A DNA stretch of 64,000 nt, taken from assembly GCA_047608075.1 (NCBI GenBank), contig JBLKRX010000017.1:34580-98579 (forward strand), in the 5' to 3' direction. Positions 23,305 to 32,724 of this stretch are shown in pieces (within the stretch, counting starts at the first letter, position 1; every line of letters starts with the position of its first letter). The DNA is from Ferdinandcohnia humi_A (GTDB taxonomy: Bacteria > Bacillota > Bacilli > Bacillales > Bacillaceae_L). The translations under genes were made by a program, and so were the position numbers. Under the pieces are notes generated by a model that saw only the letters and a list, made by a program, of their open reading frames with translations, made no database searches and was not told the origin of the DNA.

Positions 23305-25068
23305 CTAGTTACTATGTTGATAGACTGTTTTCTTTTCTATGAAATTATCGGTTGTGCCGGAAAGTGCTGTACATTCTTTAAAAGCAAAATGCCTACAGCC
23401 TAGACACTTGTTTGTATTAAGCTGTGTGAGTGCATAGTTTATTGCGTCCCCAGTATGTTCAAAAAAGTGTTTTTCTCCAACAAAATCATATAATCCCGTC
23501 TTCATGATTACCTTTTTCGGCTGAGACTTTATACCTGATATTACTACTATACCATGCTTTGAAAAGTCCTTAACAATGCTTGATAAGCGTGCTTCTCCTG
23601 TTGTATCCATAAAAGGAACTCTTCCCAGACGTAGAAGAAGGATCTTCGGTCTGTAGTTAATGGTACTCATTATGGATTGTTCAAATGCTTGTGCGGCACC
23701 GAAAAACAAAGGGCCCTCGACATTATAAATACTGATTTGTGGACAATCATGGGAATCAGTAACAACATGACTTTCCACTTTTTCGTGCTTATTGGCTGGG
23801 TTTGGTAAAACCTTTTCTGTCACTATTATATCACCCATACGTTTTGTGAAGATAATAACTGCTAAAATAAGGCCAACTTCTACTGCAACTGTTAAATTCA
23901 CAAACACTGTTAATAAAAACGTAACGAGTAAGACAATTGAGTCCTCAGACTTGGTTTGAAGAACATGGTAAAATACTCGGCGTTCACTCATGTTCCACGC
24001 TACTACCATCAGAATCGGTGCCATACTCGCCAACGGGATTTTAGAGGCAAAAGGAGCAAACAAAAGTAGAACGAGAAGTACTACCATCCCATGAACCACA
24101 CCTGAAATTGGGGATGTTGCCCCCGTCTTAATATTTGTCGCAGTACGTGCAATAGCACCTGTAGCAGGAATTCCCCCGAATAATGGAGTTACGATATTTG
24201 CAATACCTTGGCCAACTAACTCGCGATTGCTATTGTGTTTACTGTTTGTCATTCCGTCAGCTACGACAGCCGATAATAAGGATTCAATCGCTCCTAAAAT
24301 CGCAATAACAAAAGCAGGTCGAAGGAGCTGTACGATTTTTTCATAGGAGATGTCAGGTACTTGAAAGCTCGGTAGATTACTAGGAATATCTCCATAGGTT
24401 GAACCGATTGTTGCAACTTGTGTTGGATAAAAAATAGTAGCGATACCTGTTGAAACAATCAAAGCTATTAGTGAACCTGGTATTTTTGGAAAGAACCTTG
24501 GCGTAAGTAGTAACACAGCCAAGCAAATGATGGCAGTTAAAACGCTATATCTATTTATTTCTCCCATATGAAGTACAATTTCATGCATATTGTCTAAAAA
24601 CAATTCATGTTTTTCTACATTAGAAAGACCTAAAAAATTTGGGATTTGGCCAACAAATATAATGACCGCAATACCTGATGTGAAACCAATTGTGACGGGT
24701 CTTGGAATAAACTTTATTAATGAACCTAATCGAAAGACCCCCATTAAAAAGAGAATGATTCCCGCCATAAATCCAGCAATTAATAGATTTTCATAACCAT
24801 AGGTAGCAACAACACCAAAGAGGACTGGAATAAATGCCCCGGTCGGTCCACCTATTTGAAATTTGGAACCTCCTAATAAGGAAATAAGAATACCTGCGAT
24901 AATGGTGGTGTATATCCCATACTCTGGTTTTACACCTGATGCAATCGCAAACGCCATGCCAAGCGGAATAGCGATTATACCTACTACGACACCAGATATT
25001 AAATCCTTTTGAAAAGATTGGAAAGAATAACCTTTATATCTACCTGTAAAAAACCACTTCTGACTCAT
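23305..25068 (-). CDS. SulP-family anion transporter with STAS domain and Cys-rich tail
   Basis: The 587-residue protein has the SulP membrane core (about 20-410) with GLSNVEKHE and IPLGMAFAIASG in the first helices. A STAS domain (about 445-555: SIYNVEGPLFFGAA, RLGRVPFMDTTGEARL) follows. A C-terminal tail holds four Cys in CLGCRHFAFKEC and a preceding Cys-containing segment. Transport of sulfate, bicarbonate or another anion cannot be told apart here. It is followed by an arsR-type gene in the same operon. AAGGAAGG precedes the ATG. Confidence 0.88.
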   Translation of the reverse strand: MSQKWFFTGRYKGYSFQSFQKDLISGVVVGIIAIPLGMAFAIASGVKPEYGIYTTIIAGILISLLGGSKFQIGGPTGAFIPVLFGVVATYGYENLLIAGFMAGIILFLMGVFRLGSLIKFIPRPVTIGFTSGIAVIIFVGQIPNFLGLSNVEKHELFLDNMHEIVLHMGEINRYSVLTAIICLAVLLLTPRFFPKIPGSLIALIVSTGIATIFYPTQVATIGSTYGDIPSNLPSFQVPDISYEKIVQLLRPAFVIAILGAIESLLSAVVADGMTNSKHNSNRELVGQGIANIVTPLFGGIPATGAIARTATNIKTGATSPISGVVHGMVVLLVLLLFAPFASKIPLASMAPILMVVAWNMSERRVFYHVLQTKSEDSIVLLVTFLLTVFVNLTVAVEVGLILAVIIFTKRMGDIIVTEKVLPNPANKHEKVESHVVTDSHDCPQISIYNVEGPLFFGAAQAFEQSIMSTINYRPKILLLRLGRVPFMDTTGEARLSSIVKDFSKHGIVVISGIKSQPKKVIMKTGLYDFVGEKHFFEHTGDAINYALTQLNTNKCLGCRHFAFKECTALSGTTDNFIEKKTVYQHSN

Positions 25069-25093
25069 GTTCAGCCTTCCTTTTAATAATAGA

Positions 25094-25113
25094 ATATCTG
25101 ATTATTTGAATAT
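25094..25113. promoter_or_regulatory. Possible ArsR operator upstream of sulP
   Basis: An A/T-rich imperfect dyad with outer ATAT on both sides and internal CTGA/TTGA lies 26 bases upstream of the sulP start. It is of the general size and composition of ArsR-type operators. This is a weak call. Confidence 0.3.
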
Positions 25114-25316
25114 AGATACATAGAATCTACTCCTTTATTAAGATAAAGTCAAAGTATTTTTTAATGTTAGCATCTCTTATTAAAAACCAAGTGTAACAAT
25201 GGAATTATAAAAATTCGCAGCAATAAATGAAGGGGGAAGGGCGCTAAAAAGTAAGTAGTCAAAATTTTACCCCTATTCCGTCAATTTTGTTGCCTGCATA
25301 ATCAAAGGGCAGCATT

Positions 25317-25338
25317 TATAATAAAGAAAGCGGTTACA
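25317..25338 (+). promoter_or_regulatory. Sugar operon promoter with cre site
   Basis: A TATAAT box (25317-25322) with a poor -35 is followed directly by AGAAAGCGGTTACA (25325-25338). This matches the catabolite-responsive element consensus at all but the first base. A cre placed over the start site is the usual arrangement for CcpA repression. Confidence 0.65.
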
Positions 25339-25356
25339 CTTTTAGGTGGTGATGAA

Positions 25357-26298
25357 GTGGAGACGAAAGGTGAGGTAAAAGAATTACAGATTCATAGCGC
25401 ACCGAGAACCGAGTACAAAAGAAACATCAAATGGAAAAATGCTCTGTCGTTCATTGCGTTTGTTGGGCCTGCACTTTTATTTTTTCTTGTGATTCAAATT
25501 ATCCCGTTCTTTATGGGAATCTATTATTCCTTCACCTCTTGGAATGGGATCAGTGCAGCAGTTGAATGGGTAGGACTTGAAAATTACATCAAGATTTTTA
25601 CCAATGATAAAAAGTTCTTTAATTCCTTTTTGTTTACAACGAAGTTTATGATTGCTGCTGTTATTATTAGTAATCTTTTAGGATTTGCATTAGCGTTAAT
25701 GCTTAATGGGGCTCTAAAAACAAAGAACCTCATGCGAACCGTATTTTTTATGCCAAATGTTATCGGTGGTTTATTACTGGGATTTATCTGGCAGTTTATC
25801 TTCGTAAAAGGATTTGCATCGATTGGCAAATTAACCGATATCGGAGTGTTTAAGCTAGCCTGGCTAGGTGATGAAGCTACTGCATTTTGGGGAATTGTTA
25901 TTGTTTTTGCATGGCAGACAGCAGGCTATATGATGATTATCTATATTGCAGCGTTGCAAGGAGTGGACAAATCCCTCATCGAAGCAGCAAGAATAGATGG
26001 GGCATCAAATTGGAACGTGTTAATAAAGATAATAGTACCTTTAATACTTCCTGCCTTTACAATCTGTTTCTTTTTAACGACGTCGATGGCCTTTAAGATC
26101 TTTGATATTAATATCTCGCTAACGAATGGAGGACCATTTAACTCAACAGAGTCCGTAGCGATTAATATTTATCGAGAGGCATTCCAATTCAATAACTTTG
26201 GATTAGGTACTGCAAAGGCAATCTTGTTCTTTGTAATTGTAGCTGCATTTACTACCGTTCAAGTCATTATGACGAAGCGGAAGGAGGTTGAGGTGTAA
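25357..26298 (+). CDS. Sugar ABC transporter permease (MalF/MsmF type)
   Basis: The 313-residue inner-membrane protein has six predicted helices and the EAA loop EAARIDGASNWNVLIKIIVPL (core EAARIDGA, about 208-215), which contacts the ATPase. It starts with GTG after AGGTGGTGA. It is the first gene of the sugar operon, and its TAA overlaps the ATG of the partner permease by one base. No ATPase gene is present in the operon, so a shared MsmX-like ATPase is likely. Confidence 0.92.
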   Translation: METKGEVKELQIHSAPRTEYKRNIKWKNALSFIAFVGPALLFFLVIQIIPFFMGIYYSFTSWNGISAAVEWVGLENYIKIFTNDKKFFNSFLFTTKFMIAAVIISNLLGFALALMLNGALKTKNLMRTVFFMPNVIGGLLLGFIWQFIFVKGFASIGKLTDIGVFKLAWLGDEATAFWGIVIVFAWQTAGYMMIIYIAALQGVDKSLIEAARIDGASNWNVLIKIIVPLILPAFTICFFLTTSMAFKIFDINISLTNGGPFNSTESVAINIYREAFQFNNFGLGTAKAILFFVIVAAFTTVQVIMTKRKEVEV

Positions 26299-27122
26299 TG
26301 AATCGATACACGAAAAGGACTTTCATATTAGAAATTTTCGTTATTTTTCTTGCAATCATCTTTCTCATCCCGTTTTACTTTGTCATCATCAATTCAGTCA
26401 AAAGCTTCTCCGAAATCTTACTTGATGCAGCCGCATGGCCAAAGGAGTTTCTGTTTACAAATTTTATAAAGGTTTGGGAGATTATTAATTTTCCAAGAGC
26501 GTTTTGGAATTCACTCATAATCACGGTACTAAGTAATATCGGTATTGTTGTCATTAGTTCAATGGCAGCATGGAAGCTAGTCAGAACAAGAAGCAAGCTT
26601 TCCAGTTTCCTATTTATCTTTTTCGTAGCAGCCATGGTTATTCCGTTTCAATCGGTGATGATTCCGTTAATGAAGTTGGGTGGAATTTTGGGGTTAGTCA
26701 ACAGCATTCCAGGGATTATCATTATGTATTTTGGATTTGGAGTACCGTTATCGTTATTTCTGTTCCACGGTTTTGTTAAAACAGTTCCAGTCGAAATCGA
26801 GGAATCTGCAAGAATTGATGGCTGCTCACATTTTGGGGTGTTTTGGAGAATTGTCTTCCCACTGTTAAAACCGATTACCGTAACGGTCATTATTTTAAAT
26901 ACATTGTGGATCTGGAATGATTACTTGCTACCTTTACTTGTATTAACGGATGCAGAGCTACGAACCATTCCTTTAGCAACAAGTTCTTTCTTCGCGCAAT
27001 ATACGAAACAATGGGATATGGGCTTAGCAGCTCTTGTTCTTGGGGTAGCTCCAATTATAGTATTCTTCCTTTTCTTACAAAAACATATTATTAAAGGGAT
27101 TGCTTCGGGATCGATTAAGTAA
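26298..27122 (+). CDS. Sugar ABC transporter permease (MalG/MsmG type)
   Basis: Second permease of the transporter, 274 residues, six predicted helices, with the EAA-type loop ESARIDGCSHFGVFWRIVFP (core ESARIDG, about 167-173). The C-terminus has the typical HIIKGIASGSIK end. Overlap with the preceding gene indicates coupled translation. Confidence 0.92.
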   Translation: MNRYTKRTFILEIFVIFLAIIFLIPFYFVIINSVKSFSEILLDAAAWPKEFLFTNFIKVWEIINFPRAFWNSLIITVLSNIGIVVISSMAAWKLVRTRSKLSSFLFIFFVAAMVIPFQSVMIPLMKLGGILGLVNSIPGIIIMYFGFGVPLSLFLFHGFVKTVPVEIEESARIDGCSHFGVFWRIVFPLLKPITVTVIILNTLWIWNDYLLPLLVLTDAELRTIPLATSSFFAQYTKQWDMGLAALVLGVAPIIVFFLFLQKHIIKGIASGSIK

Positions 27123-27182
27123 TGATTATACTTTTTGTATAATACAAAAATTCAATATGACCATGAAGAAGGGGGAAATGTA

Positions 27183-28466
27183 ATGAAACGCATACTGCTC
27201 TTGCTAACAATGGTACTGGTAGTTGGAATTTTTGCAGCATGTTCGAGTAAAGACTCATCTAGTTCAGGATCAGAGGATGATGGTGGTGAAAAAGAGGGAG
27301 AAAAAATCACCCTAAACCTCATGCAGTTTAAGGTTGAAATCGCTGACCAGCTTCAGGCAATGATCGATGAATATGAAAAAGAACATCCAAATATTGAGAT
27401 TAAGCTTGAAACAGTTGGTGGAGGGGCTGACTATGGTGCTGCCTTAAAAGCAAAGTTTGCTTCTGGTGAAGAACCTGACATTTTTAACAATGGTGGGTTT
27501 AAAGAGCTAGAGCTTTGGAAAGAACGTTTAGCTGACCTTTCAAATGAGCCATGGGTAGAGCATGTCCTTCCAATCGGTAAGGTTCCAATGACTGATACGG
27601 ATGGTAAGCTATATGGAATGCCTGTAAACTTAGAAGGCTATGGATTTGTGTATAACAAAGACTTATTTGAAAAAGCAGGAATTACAGAGCCTCCTAAAAC
27701 CTTCTCTGAGTTAAAGGCTGCTGCTGAAAAGCTTGAGGCTGCAGGGATTACTCCTTTCGCTGCAGGTTATGGAGAATGGTGGGTAGTTGGACAGCATTTA
27801 CTTAATATCCCGTTTGCTCAACAAGATGATCCAGTTGCATTTATTGAAGGATTATATGCTGGTACAGAAAAATTCGTAGGAAATAAGCATTTTGAAGACT
27901 TCAAGAATGTACTAGACTTAGAATTAAAGTATGCAAATGATAATCCTCTTACAACTGATTACAATACACAGGTTACGTTATTTGCCTCTGGTGAAACTGC
28001 CATGCTTCAACAAGGTAACTGGACAGAGAATATGATTTATGAAGTGAATCCGGAAATTAATATGGGCTTCTTACCAATTGCGATGACAGATGATGAAGCC
28101 TCTGCAAATCGTTTACCAGTAGGGGTTCCGAATAACTGGGTTGTGAATAAAAACTCTGAGCACCTACAGGAAGCAAAGGATTTCTTGAACTGGATGGTAT
28201 CCTCTGATACAGGTAAACGCTATATTACAGAGGAATTCGCGTTTATTCCAGCATTCGATAACATCGAACCAACAGGATTAGGAGATTTAGGTCTATCGAT
28301 TTTAGAATACTCGAAGGATGATAAAACGGTCCCTTGGACTTGGTTCAGATGGCCAGATGGTGCAAACATGGAAAAGGCAGCTGCGATTCAAGAATATGCA
28401 GCCGGAAAAATCGATTATGAAACGCTTTTAACGCGTTTCCAAGAAACATGGGATAATTTAAAATAA
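27183..28466 (+). CDS. Sugar-binding lipoprotein of the ABC transporter
   Basis: Extracellular solute-binding protein of family 1, 427 residues in the precursor. The signal peptide ends in the lipobox FAAC (Cys about 20), followed by a Ser/Gly/Glu-rich linker and LNLMQFKVEIADQLQ. GEEPDIFNNGG and EGYGFVYNKDLFEKAG are typical for disaccharide or oligosaccharide binders. ATG 27183 follows GAAGGGGG; an in-frame start at 27135 is unsupported. A hairpin follows and may set expression of the downstream regulators lower. Confidence 0.92.
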   Translation: MKRILLLLTMVLVVGIFAACSSKDSSSSGSEDDGGEKEGEKITLNLMQFKVEIADQLQAMIDEYEKEHPNIEIKLETVGGGADYGAALKAKFASGEEPDIFNNGGFKELELWKERLADLSNEPWVEHVLPIGKVPMTDTDGKLYGMPVNLEGYGFVYNKDLFEKAGITEPPKTFSELKAAAEKLEAAGITPFAAGYGEWWVVGQHLLNIPFAQQDDPVAFIEGLYAGTEKFVGNKHFEDFKNVLDLELKYANDNPLTTDYNTQVTLFASGETAMLQQGNWTENMIYEVNPEINMGFLPIAMTDDEASANRLPVGVPNNWVVNKNSEHLQEAKDFLNWMVSSDTGKRYITEEFAFIPAFDNIEPTGLGDLGLSILEYSKDDKTVPWTWFRWPDGANMEKAAAIQEYAAGKIDYETLLTRFQETWDNLK

Positions 28467-28491
28467 AATTATGAAACTTCCCTTTCATTTT

Positions 28492-28528
28492 AGAAAGCAT
28501 GTCTGTACCAGATGTGCTTTCTATTTTA
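28492..28528 (+). terminator. Attenuating hairpin between binding-protein and kinase genes
   Basis: AGAAAGCA pairs with TGCTTTCT with further inner pairing, followed by ATTTTAT. The weak T run suggests partial termination, giving more binding protein than kinase. Confidence 0.55.
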
Positions 28529-28552
28529 TACTTATAAAAGGGGAGGTGTCTT

Positions 28553-30364
28553 TTGTTTAAGAAAAGTATTAGAAACAAACTAATCGCATTATTATTACTT
28601 ACGACAATTGTACCTTTTGGAACCTCGATTGCAGTTACATATTATCATATAAAAGCTTCTTTGAGAGACCAAATCGTACAAGAAAATCGAAACCTCTTAT
28701 ATCAAGGGAAGGTTAATCTGGAAAGCTATATAAGTGAACTTAGTGGTCTTTCTTTAACCCTTTATAATAATCCGAATTTCCTTAATTTTTTGAAATCAGC
28801 AAATAATAATTACACGGCGATGGATACGGTAAAAGACATCCTCCAAACAATTTTGCATACAGAAGAGAATATTGAAAGGGTATACATCTCCTTTGCACAA
28901 GATGACCGAATCGTTTCCATTTCCAAGCAATCAGCTGTTGTTTTTTCTACACGATCACAGGATGTTAATTTTGAAGCCTTTGAAAAAGCAAAAAATAGTC
29001 CTAGCAAGCTGTATATTGAGCCAATTCATTTTCAAAATGAAGTTGACACAGTCATCAATGTTAAGAGACCGAAGCCTGTTGTCTCTATACACCGTTCATT
29101 CATCAACACTCCTTCAGACGAGGTGCTAGCGTATATCTCATTAGAATTCACACCTGATAAAATTTTTGAGTTAAGTAAAAACCTGTACAACAAAGAAAAC
29201 GAGGAGTTTTACATCATAACACCTGAAGGAAATCTCATTTATCGTTCTAGCCTAAATACCTTACCAAATGAAAAAAAACAAGAATGGATTGGACCACTTG
29301 TAAATACAAATGAAGAGCAAGGGGCAATGGAGTGGAAAGATGCATTCTTTGATGGAGTAATGATTTATAATAAGCTTCCTCAGCCAGCAGGGGGATGGAT
29401 GTTAGTAAAAAGAATTCCTTATGCGACTCTCTACCAAAGTGTATTTAGAGTAGCCATTATTAACATTATGTTTGGTGTCATTGGACTCATTTTAGTTGTC
29501 CTTGCAACATTGTTTGTCTCGTTTAAAATAACTTCCCCGATTAGAGTACTCCTACAGAACATTCATCAGGTCGAAAAGGGTAACATGCAAGTGGAATTTC
29601 AATCTTTAGGAACAGATGAAATTGGAATCTTGGGTGACCGCTTTAAGCAAATGATTGAAAAAATAAATCATCTTATTAACAAAGAATATAAGCTCGAATT
29701 AGAAAATAAAACAAATCAATTAAGGGTTCTTCAATCACAAATTAATCCACATTTTTTATATAATGCACTTCAATCGATTGGTACCGTGGCACTTAAGAAC
29801 AATGTTCCACAAATCTATTCCTTGATTACACATCTTTCAAAGATTATGAGATATGGAATGAATATGGAAGAAGACAAGGTACCTTTGCTCAAAGAAATAA
29901 ACTACATGAAAGCATTTCTTCTTTTACAAAAAGAGAGATTTGGCGACCAATTTGAATATGTCTTTGACATAGAGGAAAAAGCTTTGAATGTAGCAATACC
30001 TAAGATGATTATACAGCCGATCATAGAAAACTATTTTAAGCATGGATTTGAGTCACGTGTAGGGATAGGAAAGCTTCTTTTAGCTTGTAGGCTTGAAAAG
30101 GGTGAAGTAGTTATTGAAGTTTTGGATAACGGAGTAGGCATATCAGAAGAACGACTTCAAGAAATCTACTCCCATTTTGATAATCATTCTACCTTACGTG
30201 AAGGTACCAATATTGGATTAAAGAATGTATATGCAAGATTAAAACTCTACTATAATGATCAAGCTACTTTACAACTTCAAAATGTGGAGGAAGGTGGACT
30301 ATTAGTGACTATGAGACTTCCAATTAGTGAGGAAGGTGTACACGATGAAGGTAATCATAGTTGA
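28553..30364 (+). CDS. Sensor histidine kinase, YesM type
   Basis: The 603-residue membrane kinase has an N-terminal helix (about 12-32) and an extracellular sensor region (about 33-295). A second helix (about 297-320), a HAMP domain and a His-kinase domain follow, with the phospho-acceptor in INPHFLYNALQ (His about 400). A degenerate-type ATPase domain (DNGVGI, NIGLKNVYARL) ends the protein. This layout is that of YesM-like kinases that watch extracellular sugars. TTG 28553 follows GGGGAGGTG. Its end overlaps the response regulator by 20 bases. Confidence 0.9.
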   Translation: MFKKSIRNKLIALLLLTTIVPFGTSIAVTYYHIKASLRDQIVQENRNLLYQGKVNLESYISELSGLSLTLYNNPNFLNFLKSANNNYTAMDTVKDILQTILHTEENIERVYISFAQDDRIVSISKQSAVVFSTRSQDVNFEAFEKAKNSPSKLYIEPIHFQNEVDTVINVKRPKPVVSIHRSFINTPSDEVLAYISLEFTPDKIFELSKNLYNKENEEFYIITPEGNLIYRSSLNTLPNEKKQEWIGPLVNTNEEQGAMEWKDAFFDGVMIYNKLPQPAGGWMLVKRIPYATLYQSVFRVAIINIMFGVIGLILVVLATLFVSFKITSPIRVLLQNIHQVEKGNMQVEFQSLGTDEIGILGDRFKQMIEKINHLINKEYKLELENKTNQLRVLQSQINPHFLYNALQSIGTVALKNNVPQIYSLITHLSKIMRYGMNMEEDKVPLLKEINYMKAFLLLQKERFGDQFEYVFDIEEKALNVAIPKMIIQPIIENYFKHGFESRVGIGKLLLACRLEKGEVVIEVLDNGVGISEERLQEIYSHFDNHSTLREGTNIGLKNVYARLKLYYNDQATLQLQNVEEGGLLVTMRLPISEEGVHDEGNHS

Positions 30365-31910
30365 TGATGAAAAGCATGTGCGCGAAGGAATTGTCTTGCT
30401 AGGGAACTGGAGAAAATATGGGATAGACACTATCTTAGAGGCAACAGATGGAGAGGAAGCAATAAAAGTAATTTCAGAAAATCTCCCTGAAATTATTTTC
30501 ACCGATATGAGAATGCCAAAGAAGGATGGTATTTGTCTCTTAAAATGGATTCATTCCGCTGATTTAACTAGTAAAACCATTGTTGTAAGTGGATACGATG
30601 ATTTTGAGTACATGAGAAATGCAATCTACTATAAAAGCTTTGACTATCTTTTAAAACCCATTGATCCAGAGGCTTTGAACGAAACCTTGGAAAGAGCAGT
30701 AACCGAATGGAGAGAGCAGGCACAGCATCGAAAGGCACTGGTAAAAAGCAATAAGGTAATAAATGAAGTAAGGCCATTTTATCTGGACCATTTATTATCT
30801 GGACTTCTAACCAAATCAACTATGTCCCAGACATCCAGACAAAAATTGAAGGAGGAATATTCGATTGATCTTACGAATCAAAAAATGACAGTAGCTTTGT
30901 TTTCAATAAAACCCTTTGTAGAGAGGTGTCAATGGGATACAGAACTCGCCTTTTTAACATTACTTCCGATTTGTAATGAAATCATAGGTAAGCGTAATGG
31001 TGCTGGTTTTAAAAATCAACATAAGGAAGACGAGCTTGTCCTGCTTTTCTGGAATCCAAAAGGTATAACGACGAAATTGAAAGAAATAATGATATCTTTG
31101 CACCAGAAAACAAATGTAAGGACTTGTGTGGCACTTAGCAAACCTGCCTTCCAAATCGCTGACGCTTATGCTTCAGCAAGGAAAGTAGTTCTCAAACATA
31201 ATTTATTGGAAAGTAAGGCATCAATTATAGTGACGAGCGAAAATATCATCAATCAACCTAGTGTTCATCTTTTAGACTATGCAGAGGAAATCAAGTGGGC
31301 CATTCAAAGTGGTAGCACCGAAAAAATGGATACTATTTTAGATAGGATTTTTCTTGTATTTGAAACTTCCAACTCGTTTTCCCTTGAACAAATGGAGCAA
31401 TGGGATAAGGAATTTGACATTCTTAAAAATCATTGGATAAAAGAATATGAAATTCAAAATCAAATTCACTTTTACAAGGGAACAGATTTTTGGAAGGATG
31501 ACGGCTCGTTTTCGTTTAAAAAATACAAGGAAGAAAAACGGAAAGAGTTTCATAAGCTTATAGAGTGTCTGATTGATGTGAAGTATAAAAAAGAGAGAAA
31601 AAGTGTTTATTTGATAGAGGAGTACATCCGACATAACTACGAGAAGGATATCAATCTTCAAGAAATAGCAGACCGCTTCTTTTTAAGTAGAGAATATATA
31701 TCCAGGAAATTTAAGCAAGAATTTAATGAGACTATCACAGATTATTTATTAAAAATCCGAATGGAAAAAGCGATGGAACTACTAGAAAATCCTCATTTGA
31801 AAATCTATGAGATCGCCAACCATGTAGGTTATCAGAATGAGAAATATTTTAGTAAATTATTTAAAAAATTCGCTGGCGTAACACCTAATGAGTATCGGAA
31901 TCGTGAGTAA
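30345..31910 (+). CDS. Response regulator with AraC-type DNA-binding domain, YesN type
   Basis: The 521-residue protein has an N-terminal receiver domain (VDDEKHVREG, phospho-Asp in FTDMRMPKKDG at about 55, Lys in LLKPI). A long middle region (about 150-410) and a C-terminal AraC helix-turn-helix pair follow (LQEIADRFFLSREYISRKFK and IYEIANHVGYQNEKYFSKLFKK). It probably activates this operon in response to the kinase. The start is ATG 30345 behind GAGGAAGGTG; a GTG at 30327 is less likely. Confidence 0.9.
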   Translation: MKVIIVDDEKHVREGIVLLGNWRKYGIDTILEATDGEEAIKVISENLPEIIFTDMRMPKKDGICLLKWIHSADLTSKTIVVSGYDDFEYMRNAIYYKSFDYLLKPIDPEALNETLERAVTEWREQAQHRKALVKSNKVINEVRPFYLDHLLSGLLTKSTMSQTSRQKLKEEYSIDLTNQKMTVALFSIKPFVERCQWDTELAFLTLLPICNEIIGKRNGAGFKNQHKEDELVLLFWNPKGITTKLKEIMISLHQKTNVRTCVALSKPAFQIADAYASARKVVLKHNLLESKASIIVTSENIINQPSVHLLDYAEEIKWAIQSGSTEKMDTILDRIFLVFETSNSFSLEQMEQWDKEFDILKNHWIKEYEIQNQIHFYKGTDFWKDDGSFSFKKYKEEKRKEFHKLIECLIDVKYKKERKSVYLIEEYIRHNYEKDINLQEIADRFFLSREYISRKFKQEFNETITDYLLKIRMEKAMELLENPHLKIYEIANHVGYQNEKYFSKLFKKFAGVTPNEYRNRE

Positions 31911-31949
31911 GGTATATTGCCGGAGCATGCCAATTTTAGGAGGGAAAAG

Positions 31950-32672
31950 ATGTTACAAGTAACAGTTTGGAATGAAAACCGCCATGAAAAAACTGATGCA
32001 GAGGTACAAGAGGTTTACCCACATGGAATTCATGGGGCTATCGCTAGTTTTCTAGAAGATCAGTTTCAAGTTAGAACAGCTACTCTAGACGAGCCTGAAC
32101 ATGGCTTAACACAAGAGGTGTTGGAACATACTGATGTATTAATTTGGTGGGGGCATCTTGCACATCATGAAGTTAGTGATGAAATCGTTGCAAGAGTGAA
32201 GCAGCGAGTATTGGATGGGATGGGGCTAATTGTTCTTCATTCAGGTCATTTTTCTAAACTATTTAAAACACTAATGGGCACATCATGTGACTTAAAATGG
32301 CGAGAGGCAAATGAAAAAGAACGAATTTGGATTGTAGATCCTAGTCATCCAATTGTTGAGGACATTGGGGAATACATTGAACTCGAAAAAGAAGAAATGT
32401 ATGGAGAGCATTTTGATATTCCTGCACCAGATCAATTGATAATGGTTAGTTGGTTTGAAGGTGGAGAAGTCTTTAGAAGTGGTTGCACCTACCAAAGAGG
32501 AAAGGGGAAAATTTTCTATTTCCGTCCAGGTCATGAGACATATCCAACTTATTACCATAAGGATATCCAACGCGTTATTAAAAATGCCGTTCAATGGGCA
32601 AAGCCAACTGCTTTACCGAAGCCTATATACGGTAACGCTCAGCCGCTTGAAGCAATTAAAACAAAACAATAA
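31950..32672 (+). CDS. ThuA-domain protein
   Basis: The 240-residue protein has the ThuA (glutamine-amidotransferase-like fold) pattern: VTVWNENRHEK at the start, DVLIWWGHLAHHEV, GLIVLHSGHFSK and the late FYFRPGHETYPTYYH. In rhizobia ThuA acts with ThuB in a 3-keto-trehalose-type route. Here the neighbours are two Gfo/Idh/MocA dehydrogenases, which supports a related 3-keto-sugar pathway. AGGAGGG is 5 bases before the ATG; the in-frame start at 31917 has no such site. Confidence 0.85.
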   Translation: MLQVTVWNENRHEKTDAEVQEVYPHGIHGAIASFLEDQFQVRTATLDEPEHGLTQEVLEHTDVLIWWGHLAHHEVSDEIVARVKQRVLDGMGLIVLHSGHFSKLFKTLMGTSCDLKWREANEKERIWIVDPSHPIVEDIGEYIELEKEEMYGEHFDIPAPDQLIMVSWFEGGEVFRSGCTYQRGKGKIFYFRPGHETYPTYYHKDIQRVIKNAVQWAKPTALPKPIYGNAQPLEAIKTKQ

Positions 32673-32724
32673 GGTACATAGCAAATCGAAACATACTTAC
32701 GTATGAAAATGGAGGAGAAATAAA

